From the NCBI RefSeq assembly GCF_002838065.1, contig NZ_PIZU01000004.1, positions 1 through 64,000 on the forward strand: a stretch of 64,000 nucleotides of DNA. Direction: 5' to 3'. Below the pieces are notes generated by a model. It was not told the DNA's origin and ran no database searches. It saw only the letters and a list, made by a program, of their open reading frames with translations. The position numbers and the translations under genes were made by a program. Source of the DNA: Mycobacterium hubeiense (GTDB lineage: Bacteria > Actinomycetota > Actinomycetes > Mycobacteriales > Mycobacteriaceae). Below are positions 19,401 to 26,869 of this stretch, in pieces (the stretch's first letter is position 1; each line of letters begins with the position of its first letter).

Positions 19401-19627
19401 TGCGGGCGCACACGTATGACGACCCAGACGCCAAGCGCACCGATCTTTTCGCCGCAATCGAATTGGCCCGACGACAGGGCTCCGCCGTCTTCGAACTACG
19501 TGCTGCCGCAGACAATTACAGACTGTTCGGTGAGTCCGCACGAGGTAGTCTGCAGGACGCGCTCAGCCGCTTCCCGGCCGACCAGAGCTGGCCGGAGTTG
19601 GCGCGCGCACGAGCCTTGCTGCGGTGA
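16439..19627 (+). CDS. Class III adenylate/guanylate cyclase fused to AAA-type ATPase and TPR domains
   Basis: A 1062-aa signalling protein. A TPR-like N-terminal segment spans about residues 5-50. The cyclase domain spans about 58-225 with metal ligands D68 and D112, K110 and an Asp near 176 typical of ATP selection, and N183/R187 in GANLAARM, so it should be active as an adenylate cyclase. A P-loop lies near 278 (GEGGIGKS) with Walker B LLLVEDIHWFDED near 404, then a long TPR-like region to the end. Unlike many mycobacterial cyclase-ATPase proteins, no LuxR helix-turn-helix is visible at the C-terminus. GTG start and stop both sit in 4-base overlaps with neighbours. Probably a cytosolic sensor-effector for the island. 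Confidence 0.87.
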   Translation: MSASENQSAIDELLDRAVGAINQGDRATANALAGQVLAVDRANPDAEELLAAPMDSGEIRRLTMLFADLVDSTALSTRVDPEVYRTVVGRYRDEVIGIVNRYEGHLCSTKGDGLFAVFGHPRAHENDAHRAVQAGLDITHEIDRLSKRVRRRFGFDIDVRVGIHRGLVYLDIAQDDVYGMGANLAARMCSLAKPGTVAVSAAIERVVRDQFDLQSCPAKQVKGFDEPIVHYRVVAERDVASLARGPLVGRDRELAQLQDIWRKAVAGTLPTPAVVLCGEGGIGKSRLARAAVDMAERSGAEVLALFGSPFYTDVGLRPVRRLLERRCGIGRDCDPAESLHKLRAEVERRAMDPTTMVPLLAPVLGIDPPSGYKPVTTNADRLYGEITAAVKDYLLACVGAGPGLLLVEDIHWFDEDTIEVVRTLLRENRGQLLVIITGRNVPALSDETRFELNPLSDAEADTLIRALHPEMKPDARRAVQERCDGVPLYIEEVVAKLKERHPDLSESTEVPDTLYETLVARLGSSRNALVVVEAAALMGSRIDKRVLSSVVNLGERELTDVLAELTRNRVLRAAGKDSWRFHHELLREVAAELSPPTVRRRVHSRIADALVATAADGRPEWRLVAHHYQQAERFDEAASAYQKASANARHRGALAEARGHLTRALENIERMEPNPARDRREVAVRLERGFLASTATGQASAEVAAEFERCLQIIGDEPTPELYATFSALWSYCATRGDLRRATHLVEALRSFEGVAEGYRAANDVVLGMLEIFQGDFGTARATLEAAAATLDRIGSPSIEGPWFAPYDPVAGVYSAIGLVRFLQGDLAGAESAFAEVEGRCEKLRFPQGPFTLCFARGLETLTCIEAGRIDRAVELAAEVARRGEQHGFDEYVMVATCNQLTLAARSALVSGKALPADLQEHIDNMTAVVDAWRAAELKTFLACYDAVLAWLLTAAGRTDEARERMRLALEMADETGIHFYDAELLRVRAHTYDDPDAKRTDLFAAIELARRQGSAVFELRAAADNYRLFGESARGSLQDALSRFPADQSWPELARARALLR

Positions 19628-21684
19628 GGCGCATTCGCAAGCGGGTGGCCATCCTCGGTGGCGGCATGGCCGGTCTGAGCGCTGCCTGGCGGCTCAGTGA
19701 ACCCGGTTGGCAGGATCGCTTCGAGTCCATCACTGTCTATCAGCGCGGCTGGCGACTCGGTGGAAAGGGTGCATCGAGCCGCGGGCCCCACGGCCGCATC
19801 GAGGAGCACGGTCTTCACGTCTGGCTGGGATCGTATGAGAATGCTTTCGCCCTGCTTCGCGAGTGCTACGCCGAACTGGACCGAGCCACAACCGATCCCG
19901 GCTGCCCAATCAGAACCTGGGACCAAGCGCTGATCCCCGCCGACAATCTTGCGATGGCCGACCGTTGGGGCGACGGCTGGCTGGTGTGGCCCGGCAAGTT
20001 CAGCCGCAACGAGCGCTTGCCCGGCGAACCCGACGCGACGGGTCGCGAGTTCACTGTGGTCGAATTCCTCTACCGGGCAGCCGAATTGCTGCTCGACTTC
20101 ATCGATTCGCTCGACGAATCGGGCGAACTGGTGCTGTCTTCATCTTCCGATCCCGCTGCGACACAATGGCTTCACATCGTCCAGCGGGGGCTGCGCGCCG
20201 CACTCGAATCGGCGACCAGGGAAGATCTGCTTGCGGCCGAAATCTTTCGAGAAGGCGTGCTGCGGCGTTTCGCCGATTCGGTCCGCGAGGCCCTCGACTC
20301 TGCGCATCGACCGGACCACAAGCGGATCTGGCTGCTGCTGTCGATGCTGATCGCCACCGCCCGTGGCCTGATCGTCGACAACCTGGTCACCGATCCGCGA
20401 GGGTTCCGGGCGATCAACGACGAGGACTACGGCCAGTGGCTACTTCGGCACGGCGCCCACCCGGAGGTACTCGATTTCTCGCTGGTTCGCGGCATGTACG
20501 ACATGGTGTTCGGTTACGAGGACGGGGATTACGAGCGGCCGTCGTTCGCGGCGGGGGTGGCCGTCCTGCTCACCGGCATCGCGCTCTTCCAGTACAAAGG
20601 CGCCTTCTTCTGGAAGATGACCGCCGGGATGGGCGACGTCGTGATCGCCCCGCTGTACCAGGTGTTGCGCCGGCGGGGTGTTCGGTTCGAATTTTTTCAC
20701 CGGGTCGACGCACTGCATCTCGACCAGTCTCGCCACGCCATCGCGGCGGTCACCGTCGGCCGTCAGGTCCGGCTCGCAGACGGAGTTGACGAGTACGAAC
20801 CTCTCACCACCGTCGGCGGACTTCCGGTTTTCCCGAACGCCCCGCTGGCCGATCAGATTGACGGCAGTGCCGGAATCGACGGTCTGGAATCACATTTCAG
20901 CAATCGCGACGATGTCGAGACCGTCGTGCTGCGTCGCGGCGTCGACTTCGATCAGCTCGTACTGGCCGTATCACTGGGCATGGTCGAGCTGGTGGCGGAC
21001 GAGCTGATCGTCGACCGTCCGGACTGGCGGGAGATGACCGCGCATATGCGCACCGTCGCCACCCAGGCCTTTCAACTCTGGCTTCGCCCAGAGGAATCCG
21101 CGTTGGGCTGGCACCGCCCCGGCGTCACCACGAGCGGATACGTCGCCCCGTTCGACACCTGGGCGTCGATGCCCCAAACGCTGTGGGCCGAAGACTGGCC
21201 GGAGCACGACAGCCCACGCACCGTCGCCTACTTTTGCGGTGCCTTCGACGCCGAGTGGCCGCCAGAGGGTGACCACGACGAATACGTCGCCCGCTGCAGC
21301 CGCGACGTCCGCACACACGCGGTCCGCTACCTCGACCACCACGTTGGGCTCTACCTGCCCGGCGCGGTCACCGAGCGAGGTTTCGCCTGGCATCTGCTCA
21401 GCGGCGCCGACGGCGCGAGTGGCAGCTCAGCATTGGACACCCAGCACGTCAGCGTGAACATCGACCCCTCGGACCGCTACGTGCAGTCGGTCCCGGGGTC
21501 GGACAAATACCGACTGCGGCCTGACGAAAGCGGTTACGACAACCTGTTTCTGGCCGGTGACTGGACCGACTCCGGGATGAACGCCGGATGCATCGAAGCC
21601 GCCGTGATGTCGGGCCTGCAAGCAGCCAACGCGTTGTTGGGTCGTGGACGGTACCACCGGATTCGGGGTTTCTACCTACCCTGA
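19624..21684 (+). CDS. FAD-dependent oxidoreductase, phytoene/zeta-carotene desaturase-like
   Basis: A 686-aa flavoprotein. It opens with an FAD-binding Rossmann motif (VAILGGGMAGLSAAWRL, about residues 8-24). EEHGLHVWLGSYENAF near 60 is the substrate/FAD signature of plant-type carotenoid desaturases and HpnE-like enzymes. It closes with the second FAD motif NLFLAGDWTDSGMNAG and IEAAVMSG. At 686 aa it is about 200 residues longer than standard desaturases; the extra material is mainly helical, between about residues 100 and 260. GTG 19624 overlaps the cyclase stop. Together with the polyprenyl synthase it suggests desaturation or oxidation of a polyprenoid. The substrate is unknown. Confidence 0.82.
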   Translation: MRRIRKRVAILGGGMAGLSAAWRLSEPGWQDRFESITVYQRGWRLGGKGASSRGPHGRIEEHGLHVWLGSYENAFALLRECYAELDRATTDPGCPIRTWDQALIPADNLAMADRWGDGWLVWPGKFSRNERLPGEPDATGREFTVVEFLYRAAELLLDFIDSLDESGELVLSSSSDPAATQWLHIVQRGLRAALESATREDLLAAEIFREGVLRRFADSVREALDSAHRPDHKRIWLLLSMLIATARGLIVDNLVTDPRGFRAINDEDYGQWLLRHGAHPEVLDFSLVRGMYDMVFGYEDGDYERPSFAAGVAVLLTGIALFQYKGAFFWKMTAGMGDVVIAPLYQVLRRRGVRFEFFHRVDALHLDQSRHAIAAVTVGRQVRLADGVDEYEPLTTVGGLPVFPNAPLADQIDGSAGIDGLESHFSNRDDVETVVLRRGVDFDQLVLAVSLGMVELVADELIVDRPDWREMTAHMRTVATQAFQLWLRPEESALGWHRPGVTTSGYVAPFDTWASMPQTLWAEDWPEHDSPRTVAYFCGAFDAEWPPEGDHDEYVARCSRDVRTHAVRYLDHHVGLYLPGAVTERGFAWHLLSGADGASGSSALDTQHVSVNIDPSDRYVQSVPGSDKYRLRPDESGYDNLFLAGDWTDSGMNAGCIEAAVMSGLQAANALLGRGRYHRIRGFYLP

Positions 21685-21688
21685 CCCG

Positions 21689-22939
21689 TCAATTCAGTTG
21701 CGCCGTTTCGAGTTTCACCCCGGCGGCCGGAAGCCGGTCCAGGAGTACCTCGCCCATTGCAGATACCGGTGTCAGCACGCCGAACCGATCGGTCAGTCGA
21801 TCCCGGTCGACCACCAGCGCCAGGGCACTTTCACCGGCCATCACGGCGGTGGCCCTGTAGCCCGGATCGCCCTGCTGGCTCATCGTCGCCCGATAGCGTT
21901 GCCCCGTCGTGGTCGTGGTGTACGTCTCGACTTTGTAATAGCCACGCGGTCCTTCGTCGTGCCCCGTGCCCGGGGCGGGCGTGACGCGATCGACCAAGCC
22001 GCGGGGCAGCAATCGCAGATATTCGCCACCGAATCTGGACGCACCGGCGATCCCCATGTTGAACATGGCGGCGATGAAGGGGGACACCACCGACGACCCC
22101 ATGGTGATGGTCTCCGAATACCGGAAGCGGCGGCCGTAGGCCCAACCGAGTAACGCGTTGCTGCGGCGAACGCAGCGGGTGTTGTACAGAGCCATGATGT
22201 AACCGCCCAACCACAGCCCTTTCAGCTCGGGTGCGATCGCGGACCCCTCACATAGCGGAAGGTCCGGCTGGGTTCCCAGTTCGGGTTCGGCGCTGCGGTC
22301 AGGGCTCAGGCTGTACGGGTCGTCGAGCATGCGTCGCATCGTGGGATCTTCAGCCGCGATGCGCATCAACTCGACCATCGTGGAGATCGAGCCTCCTGCG
22401 TAGCCGCCGGAATAGGCCCGCAGCACCAGTGTGGTGTCGGCCAGGTTGCCGCCGCCATCGTCGACGGCACGGCGGTGCAATGCATAAGCCGTCAAATCAG
22501 AAGGGAGAGAGTCGAATCCGCATGAGTGCACAATGCGGCAGCGGTTGTCGATGGCCAGTTGGTGGTATCGGTCGATGCTCTCGCGGACGAACGGCACTTC
22601 ACCGGTGAGGTCGGCATAGTCGGTGCCGACGGCGGCGCACGCGGCGACGACCGGCAGGCCGAGGCGGCTGTACGGACCGACCGCGCTGAGCACGACCTGC
22701 GTTCGGGCGGCCATTTCCCGTAGCGCCGCCGGCTGATTCAGCTCGGCAATGATCAGCGGCCACTTCCGCGCTCGGCCACCAATGGTGTCGCGGACGGCCT
22801 GCAACCGATCGAGGGAGCGGCCAGCCAGCCCGACGCGAATTCCGGCACCAACTCGCGCCAGGTACCTGGCAACCAATGTGCCCACGAACCCGGTGGCACC
22901 GTAAAGCACGATGTCGAGATCACGCTCGCCGGCGAGCAT
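21689..22939 (-). CDS. Saccharopine dehydrogenase-like / trans-acting enoyl reductase family protein
   Basis: A 416-aa NAD(P)-dependent protein of the Rv2449c/Rv2953 family, whose Rv2953 member reduces a double bond in trans during phthiocerol and glycolipid assembly. The Rossmann motif VLYGATGFVGTLVARYL is at the N-terminus. A hydrophobic loop (SSVVSPFIAAMFNMGIAG) near 300 could contact membrane. Start ATG 22939 (MLAGERDLDIVLYG) is preferred because longer starts run into the upstream CGNR gene, which ends 14 bases before it. The end is 4 bases from the convergent FAD oxidoreductase stop. The substrate is unknown and a lipid enoyl intermediate is plausible. Confidence 0.85.
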   Translation of the reverse strand: MLAGERDLDIVLYGATGFVGTLVARYLARVGAGIRVGLAGRSLDRLQAVRDTIGGRARKWPLIIAELNQPAALREMAARTQVVLSAVGPYSRLGLPVVAACAAVGTDYADLTGEVPFVRESIDRYHQLAIDNRCRIVHSCGFDSLPSDLTAYALHRRAVDDGGGNLADTTLVLRAYSGGYAGGSISTMVELMRIAAEDPTMRRMLDDPYSLSPDRSAEPELGTQPDLPLCEGSAIAPELKGLWLGGYIMALYNTRCVRRSNALLGWAYGRRFRYSETITMGSSVVSPFIAAMFNMGIAGASRFGGEYLRLLPRGLVDRVTPAPGTGHDEGPRGYYKVETYTTTTTGQRYRATMSQQGDPGYRATAVMAGESALALVVDRDRLTDRFGVLTPVSAMGEVLLDRLPAAGVKLETAQLN

Positions 22940-22953
22940 GCTGGCTGAGGTTA

Positions 22954-23514
22954 CTACCCTTTCGCGCGGCGCTCGCGATATGCGGCCACGTGCTGACGGT
23001 TCCCGCAATTGCCGGTATCGCAGAAGATCCGCGACCGGTTACGCGACAGATCCATCAGCACCGCGTCGCAATCCGGTGCCGCGCACGTCTTGAGCCGTCG
23101 CAACTCCCCCGCACGGATCAGGTCGGCCAGCGCCATGGCCATCTCGGCGCCCATCCGCTGCCACAGCGGATCGTGTACCGACGCCAGGTGCAGATGCCAC
23201 TCCGGCATCTCCGGGTGACGGGTCAGCCACGGCGCCGCCCGGGTGTCGGACAACAGCGCATTCACCTGTTCGACGGCGCGTTCCTCGTCGTTGGCCGCCG
23301 CCCAGATCTTGCCCAGCCGGGCCCGCAGCCGGTGCACGGCCTCCAGCTCCGCGGCGTCGTGATCGCGCCGGCCGGTCCAGCCGAACCCGTCCAAGTAGGC
23401 GTCCAGCGCCGCCAGGTCGCCGAGCTGCTCACCGTCGACCCGGTCGCTGTTGATCAGCACACAGGCCGCCCGCAGTGTGAGCTCCGTGTCATGAGTGAAA
23501 ATCATTTGACTCAT
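22954..23514 (-). CDS. CGNR zinc-finger transcriptional regulator
   Basis: A 186-aa protein. The N-terminal ABATE-type ligand domain opens with FTHDTELTLRAACVLINS. The C-terminal CGNR zinc finger has Cys pairs in CAAPDCD and CDTGNCGNR, then RQHVAAYRERR for DNA contact. Two ATG starts are possible: 23514 (used here, MSQMIF) and 23505 (MIFTHD); AAGGGAG at 23517-23523 is close to the first and 11 bases from the second. It is divergent from an EamA transporter, which it may regulate through repeated ATGAGTNAA sequences around its own start. Confidence 0.85.
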   Translation of the reverse strand: MSQMIFTHDTELTLRAACVLINSDRVDGEQLGDLAALDAYLDGFGWTGRRDHDAAELEAVHRLRARLGKIWAAANDEERAVEQVNALLSDTRAAPWLTRHPEMPEWHLHLASVHDPLWQRMGAEMAMALADLIRAGELRRLKTCAAPDCDAVLMDLSRNRSRIFCDTGNCGNRQHVAAYRERRAKG

Positions 23515-23560
23515 GACTCCCTTCGGCGTTAATGTCATGACCAAATCTCAGTTTACTCAT
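23491..23560. promoter_or_regulatory. Three ATGAGTNAAM repeats at the CGNR/EamA divergent promoter
   Basis: ATGAGTGAAA at 23491-23500 on plus, ATGAGTCAAA at 23514-23505 on minus and ATGAGTAAAC at 23560-23551 on minus. The first two form a 24-bp imperfect palindrome over the CGNR start codon; the third lies 46 bases away, nearer the transporter. This arrangement suits an autoregulated repressor. Coding constraint explains part of the first two copies. Confidence 0.4.
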
Positions 23561-23580
23561 TACAACCTCCGGAGGTAGTC

Positions 23581-24600
23581 ATGGCCGCGCCGACCCCCGC
23601 CGCCGTCGACCACTTCCGGCTGGGTCTGGTGCTCGCCGTCGGCTCGGCACTCAGCTTCGGGATGTCCGGCCCGCTGGCCAAATCACTGATGGAGGCCGGC
23701 TGGAGCCCGACCGCCGCCGTCACCGCCCGACTCGCCGGCGGCGCGTTGCTCATGGCGATCTACGCCACCCTCGTGACGCCCGGGTGGGCACGCCAGGCGC
23801 TTAAGCACGCCAAGACGGTGGTGGCCTATGGGTTGATCCCGATCGCCGGCGCGCAACTCTTCTACTACAACGCCGTCGCGCACCTGTCGGTCGGTGTGGC
23901 ACTGCTACTGGAGTACACCGCGCCGATCCTCGTCGTCGCGTGGCTGTGGGCGACCACCCGCCGTCGCCCCAGCAACCTCACGCTCGCCGGCGTCGCCCTC
24001 GCGGTGGCCGGAATCATGTTGGTACTCAACGTCTTCTCCGGTGCCCACGTCAACGTCGTGGGCGTCGGGTGGGGCTTGGCGGCGGCGGTCTGCGCGGCCT
24101 GCTACTTCATGATGTCCGACCGCGTCAACAACACGTCCGCCGACGGCGACGGCCTGCACCCGATCACGCTGGCGGCCGGCGGGCTGGTCGTGGGCACGGC
24201 CGCGGTCGCTGTGCTCGGGGCGGCCGGGGTGATGCCGCTGCGGTTCACCGCCAACGACGCGGTCGTCGCGGGGTGGACGACGTCGTGGGTGGTGCCGGTC
24301 ATCGCGCTCGGCCTGATCCCCACCGCGATCGCCTACACGCTGGGCATCATGGGCATCGCGCGGCTGCGGCCACGCTTCGCCTCTCTGGTCTGCCTGTCCG
24401 AGGTGATGTTCGCCGTGCTGGCGGCCTGGCTGCTGCTCGGTGAGGCGATCACCGCGACCCAGGCCATCGGCGGCGCGGTGGTGCTGATCGGCCTCGCGCT
24501 GGCCCGCCAGGGCGACCGCAGCGAGCGGTTGGACGAGGCGATGTGGCCGGACGGCCCGGTCGAAGAATGGGAAAGCGGGCAAACGGTTGGTCCCCGCTAG
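23581..24600 (+). CDS. EamA/DMT family transporter
   Basis: A 339-aa inner-membrane protein with ten predicted helices arranged as two five-helix EamA repeats. Typical segments are SALSFGMSGPLAKSLMEAGW in the first half, LEYTAPILVVAWLW at the end of helix 4 and SLVCLSEVMFAVLAAWLLLGE in the second repeat. Family members export amino acids or small metabolites. The start has an excellent CCGGAGGTAGTC leader. The C-terminal ~30 residues are hydrophilic and acidic. Its divergent neighbour is a CGNR regulator. Substrate unknown. Confidence 0.9.
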   Translation: MAAPTPAAVDHFRLGLVLAVGSALSFGMSGPLAKSLMEAGWSPTAAVTARLAGGALLMAIYATLVTPGWARQALKHAKTVVAYGLIPIAGAQLFYYNAVAHLSVGVALLLEYTAPILVVAWLWATTRRRPSNLTLAGVALAVAGIMLVLNVFSGAHVNVVGVGWGLAAAVCAACYFMMSDRVNNTSADGDGLHPITLAAGGLVVGTAAVAVLGAAGVMPLRFTANDAVVAGWTTSWVVPVIALGLIPTAIAYTLGIMGIARLRPRFASLVCLSEVMFAVLAAWLLLGEAITATQAIGGAVVLIGLALARQGDRSERLDEAMWPDGPVEEWESGQTVGPR

Positions 24601-24609
24601 CCTCCGTAT

Positions 24610-25371
24610 GTGACTATTGTCGGCGTGACTTTGCCACGTGCTATCGCGGCAGCCGTCGTATCTGCCGCCACTGTGCTCGCCGGCGCAGCGTCCCCGGTGG
24701 CGGCCGAACCCGGGCCCGCACCAGGACCGCCGCCCAGGCCGGGAGTGGAACACGCGCCAGGGGCCGCCTCGCCGGGCCCGCGGTCCGGACGCGCATCCAC
24801 ATCCACCTCAACCTGCCCCGACATCGAGGTGATCTTCGCCCGCGGCACCGACGACACACCGGGCCTCGGCACCCCCGGCCAGGCGTTCGTCGACGCGCTA
24901 CGCCGCCAAGTCGGCGGGCGGACCGTCACCTCGTACGCCGTCAACTATCCCGCGTCGTACGACTTCCTGGCCGCCGCCGACGGCGCGGCAGACGCCACCG
25001 ACCGGATCGCCAAGATGGCGCAGGAGTGCCCCTCGACAAAGCTCGTACTCGGCGGGTACTCGCAGGGTGCCGCGGTCATGGACATGCTGGCCGGCGTCCC
25101 GCCGCTGGGCGACAAGATCGGCAGCATCGGGTCGGCGCCGCCGTTGCCCGCGAGCCTGCTGCCCAACATCGCCGCGGTGGCGGTGTTCGGAAACCCCGCA
25201 ACCAAGTTCAGCAATCCGCTCACGTCGTCGGTCTTCGGCGGCAAGGCCATCGACCTGTGTAAGGACGGCGACCCGATCTGCTCGCGCGGGCGCAACCCGT
25301 TCGCGCACAACGATTACGTCAGCTCCGGTATGACCGAGCAGGCCGCGCGTTTCGTCGCGGGATTGGTTTGA
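24610..25371 (+). CDS. Secreted cutinase-like esterase 1
   Basis: A 253-aa CULP-family serine esterase. A Sec signal peptide (residues 1-32, ending VAAEP) is followed by a low-complexity Pro/Gly/Ser linker to about residue 67. The cutinase domain opens with CPDIEVIFARGT and has the nucleophile in GGYSQGA. The Asp lies in KDGDPIC and the His in FAHNDY, with four Cys for two disulfides. Mycobacterial homologues near ESX-4 (Rv3451, Rv3452) hydrolyse lipid esters at the cell surface. GTG 24610 is used; GTG 24625 is an alternative. The Pro-rich linker distinguishes it from the two downstream paralogues. Confidence 0.9.
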   Translation: MTIVGVTLPRAIAAAVVSAATVLAGAASPVAAEPGPAPGPPPRPGVEHAPGAASPGPRSGRASTSTSTCPDIEVIFARGTDDTPGLGTPGQAFVDALRRQVGGRTVTSYAVNYPASYDFLAAADGAADATDRIAKMAQECPSTKLVLGGYSQGAAVMDMLAGVPPLGDKIGSIGSAPPLPASLLPNIAAVAVFGNPATKFSNPLTSSVFGGKAIDLCKDGDPICSRGRNPFAHNDYVSSGMTEQAARFVAGLV

Positions 25372-25395
25372 CGGTTTCCCGCGTTAACATTGCCT

Positions 25396-26049
25396 GTGAA
25401 TTCTGATCTTGTTCGGCGCCGCCTGCTCGCGGCACTTGTCGCCCTCGTTTTCGCCGCCGGCGTGGTTTCCATCTCCTCCGCCCCAACCGCGTCTGCCGAG
25501 CCGTGTCCCGACGTCGAGGTGATCTTCGCCCGCGGCACCGGTGAACCGCCCGGCCTCGGACGCGTCGGCGATGCGTTTGTCGGCGCGCTGCAATCGCAGA
25601 TCGCACCGAGAAGCGTGGGCGCGTATGCGGTCAACTACGCCGCCAACCGCACCTTCCTCGGCATCGGGGACGGCGCGCGCGACGCCGCCGGCCGCGTGCA
25701 GTACATGCGAGATGCATGCCCCGACACCAAGATGGTGCTGGGCGGATTCTCGCAGGGCGCCGCGGTGGTCGACGCCGCAGGCGGCGCGCCTGTGGGCATC
25801 CCGCTGGCCCCCGCGATGGCGCCGGATTTGGCGGATCGCGTTGCCGCCGTTGCCGTTTTCGGCAACCCGTCGAACCGGCTCGGCGGGCCCATCACGGCGC
25901 TCAGTCCGCTGTTCGGCTACAAGGCCATCGACCTGTGCAACGGAGCCGACCCGATCTGCTCGCAGGGCCGCGACGTCAGCGCGCACAGCCTCTACGTGCA
26001 ATCCGGAATGGCCAGCCAGGCGGCGAGTTTCGTGGCCGGCCGAGTGTAA
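25396..26049 (+). CDS. Secreted cutinase-like esterase 2
   Basis: A 217-aa CULP-family esterase. The signal peptide spans residues 1-32 (LLAALVALVFAAGVV, cleavage near TASA). The catalytic domain starts CPDVEVIFARGT; the nucleophile is in GGFSQGA, the Asp in NGADPIC and the His in SAHSLY. GTG 25396 is chosen over an upstream TTG at 25390; no clear Shine-Dalgarno is visible, so it may be translated by coupling after cutinase 1 (24-base gap). It is the shortest of three tandem copies and lacks the linker of copy 1. Confidence 0.9.
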   Translation: MNSDLVRRRLLAALVALVFAAGVVSISSAPTASAEPCPDVEVIFARGTGEPPGLGRVGDAFVGALQSQIAPRSVGAYAVNYAANRTFLGIGDGARDAAGRVQYMRDACPDTKMVLGGFSQGAAVVDAAGGAPVGIPLAPAMAPDLADRVAAVAVFGNPSNRLGGPITALSPLFGYKAIDLCNGADPICSQGRDVSAHSLYVQSGMASQAASFVAGRV

Positions 26050-26102
26050 CGGCAAACACAATTCGAACGACTACGTCAATTGTTAGCGCTACTATCGGCT
26101 GG

Positions 26103-26810
26103 GTGAGTATCGATCGTGGCTCCAGCAACTGGGCTCGCCGGTGGTTCGGCGTTGCCGCATCCGTCCTCGCCGCCGCGGGCCTGTTGGTCGCGCCTGCGGC
26201 ATTCCCCGGCACCGCTCCGGGCGCCGCGCCGGCCGCACACGCGGAGCCCTGCCCCGACGTCGAAGTGATCTTCGCGCGCGGTCGCACCGAGTCTCCGGGT
26301 GTGGGCCGCGTCGGCAACGCCTTTGTCAGCGCGCTGCGGTCGAAGGTCGACAAGAACGTCAACGTCTACGCGGTCAACTACCCCGCCGACGTCGAGGTGG
26401 ACGAGGGCGCCAACGATATGAGCCGCCGCATCCAGCACATGGCGGCCACGTGTCCGGACACCCGCTTGGTGATCGGCGGCTACTCGCTGGGCGCGGCGGT
26501 GACGGACGTGGTGCTGGCCGCGCCGATTTCGGCGTTCGGCTTCAACAGCCCGCTGCCGCCGGGGATGGATCAGCACATCGCGGCCGTCGCCCTGTTCGGC
26601 AACGGAGCACCGTGGATCGGCGGCCTGCTGCCCCTGATCAATCCGGCGTACGGGGCCAAGACGGTCGAGAAGTGTCACGGCGCCGACCCGGTCTGCGTGC
26701 CCGCCGACCCCGAAACATGGGCGGACAACTGGGGCGATCACAGCGCCGGGCAGTACATCTCGTCGGGGATGGTCAACGAGGCCGCCGACTTCGTCGCGAG
26801 CAAGCTCTAA
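26103..26810 (+). CDS. Secreted cutinase-like esterase 3
   Basis: A 235-aa CULP-family esterase. The signal peptide and Ala/Pro-rich segment run to about residue 50 (ending AAHAEP). The domain starts CPDVEVIFARGR, the nucleophile sits in GGYSLGA, the Asp in HGADPVC and the His in WGDHSAGQY. The nucleophile motif has Leu instead of the Gln seen in the two upstream copies. The reading frame is open further 5', but GTG 26103 gives the first convincing signal peptide. A bidirectional hairpin follows the stop. Confidence 0.88.
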   Translation: MSIDRGSSNWARRWFGVAASVLAAAGLLVAPAAFPGTAPGAAPAAHAEPCPDVEVIFARGRTESPGVGRVGNAFVSALRSKVDKNVNVYAVNYPADVEVDEGANDMSRRIQHMAATCPDTRLVIGGYSLGAAVTDVVLAAPISAFGFNSPLPPGMDQHIAAVALFGNGAPWIGGLLPLINPAYGAKTVEKCHGADPVCVPADPETWADNWGDHSAGQYISSGMVNEAADFVASKL

Positions 26811-26813
26811 CTT

Positions 26814-26866
26814 GCGATTTCGGCGTAGTTGGTCGCGCTCACCGCGACTGCGCGCGCCGAAATCGC
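26814..26866. terminator. Bidirectional hairpin between cutinase 3 and truA
   Basis: Perfect 12-bp arms GCGATTTCGGCG (26814-26825) and CGCCGAAATCGC (26855-26866), starting 4 bases after the cutinase stop and 4 bases after the convergent truA stop. It ends the alpha-operon transcript. The right half recurs at 30-62, so it belongs to a repeat family. Confidence 0.75.
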
Positions 26867-26869
26867 TGG

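Noticed and set aside
17711..19411. 566-codon minus-strand frame opposite the cyclase gene
   Set aside because: Shadow of the TPR region; no ribosome-binding site or domain.
12731..21684. Encapsulin-type terpene cluster
   Set aside because: No HK97-fold shell gene or terpene cyclase is present; only the prenyl synthase fits.
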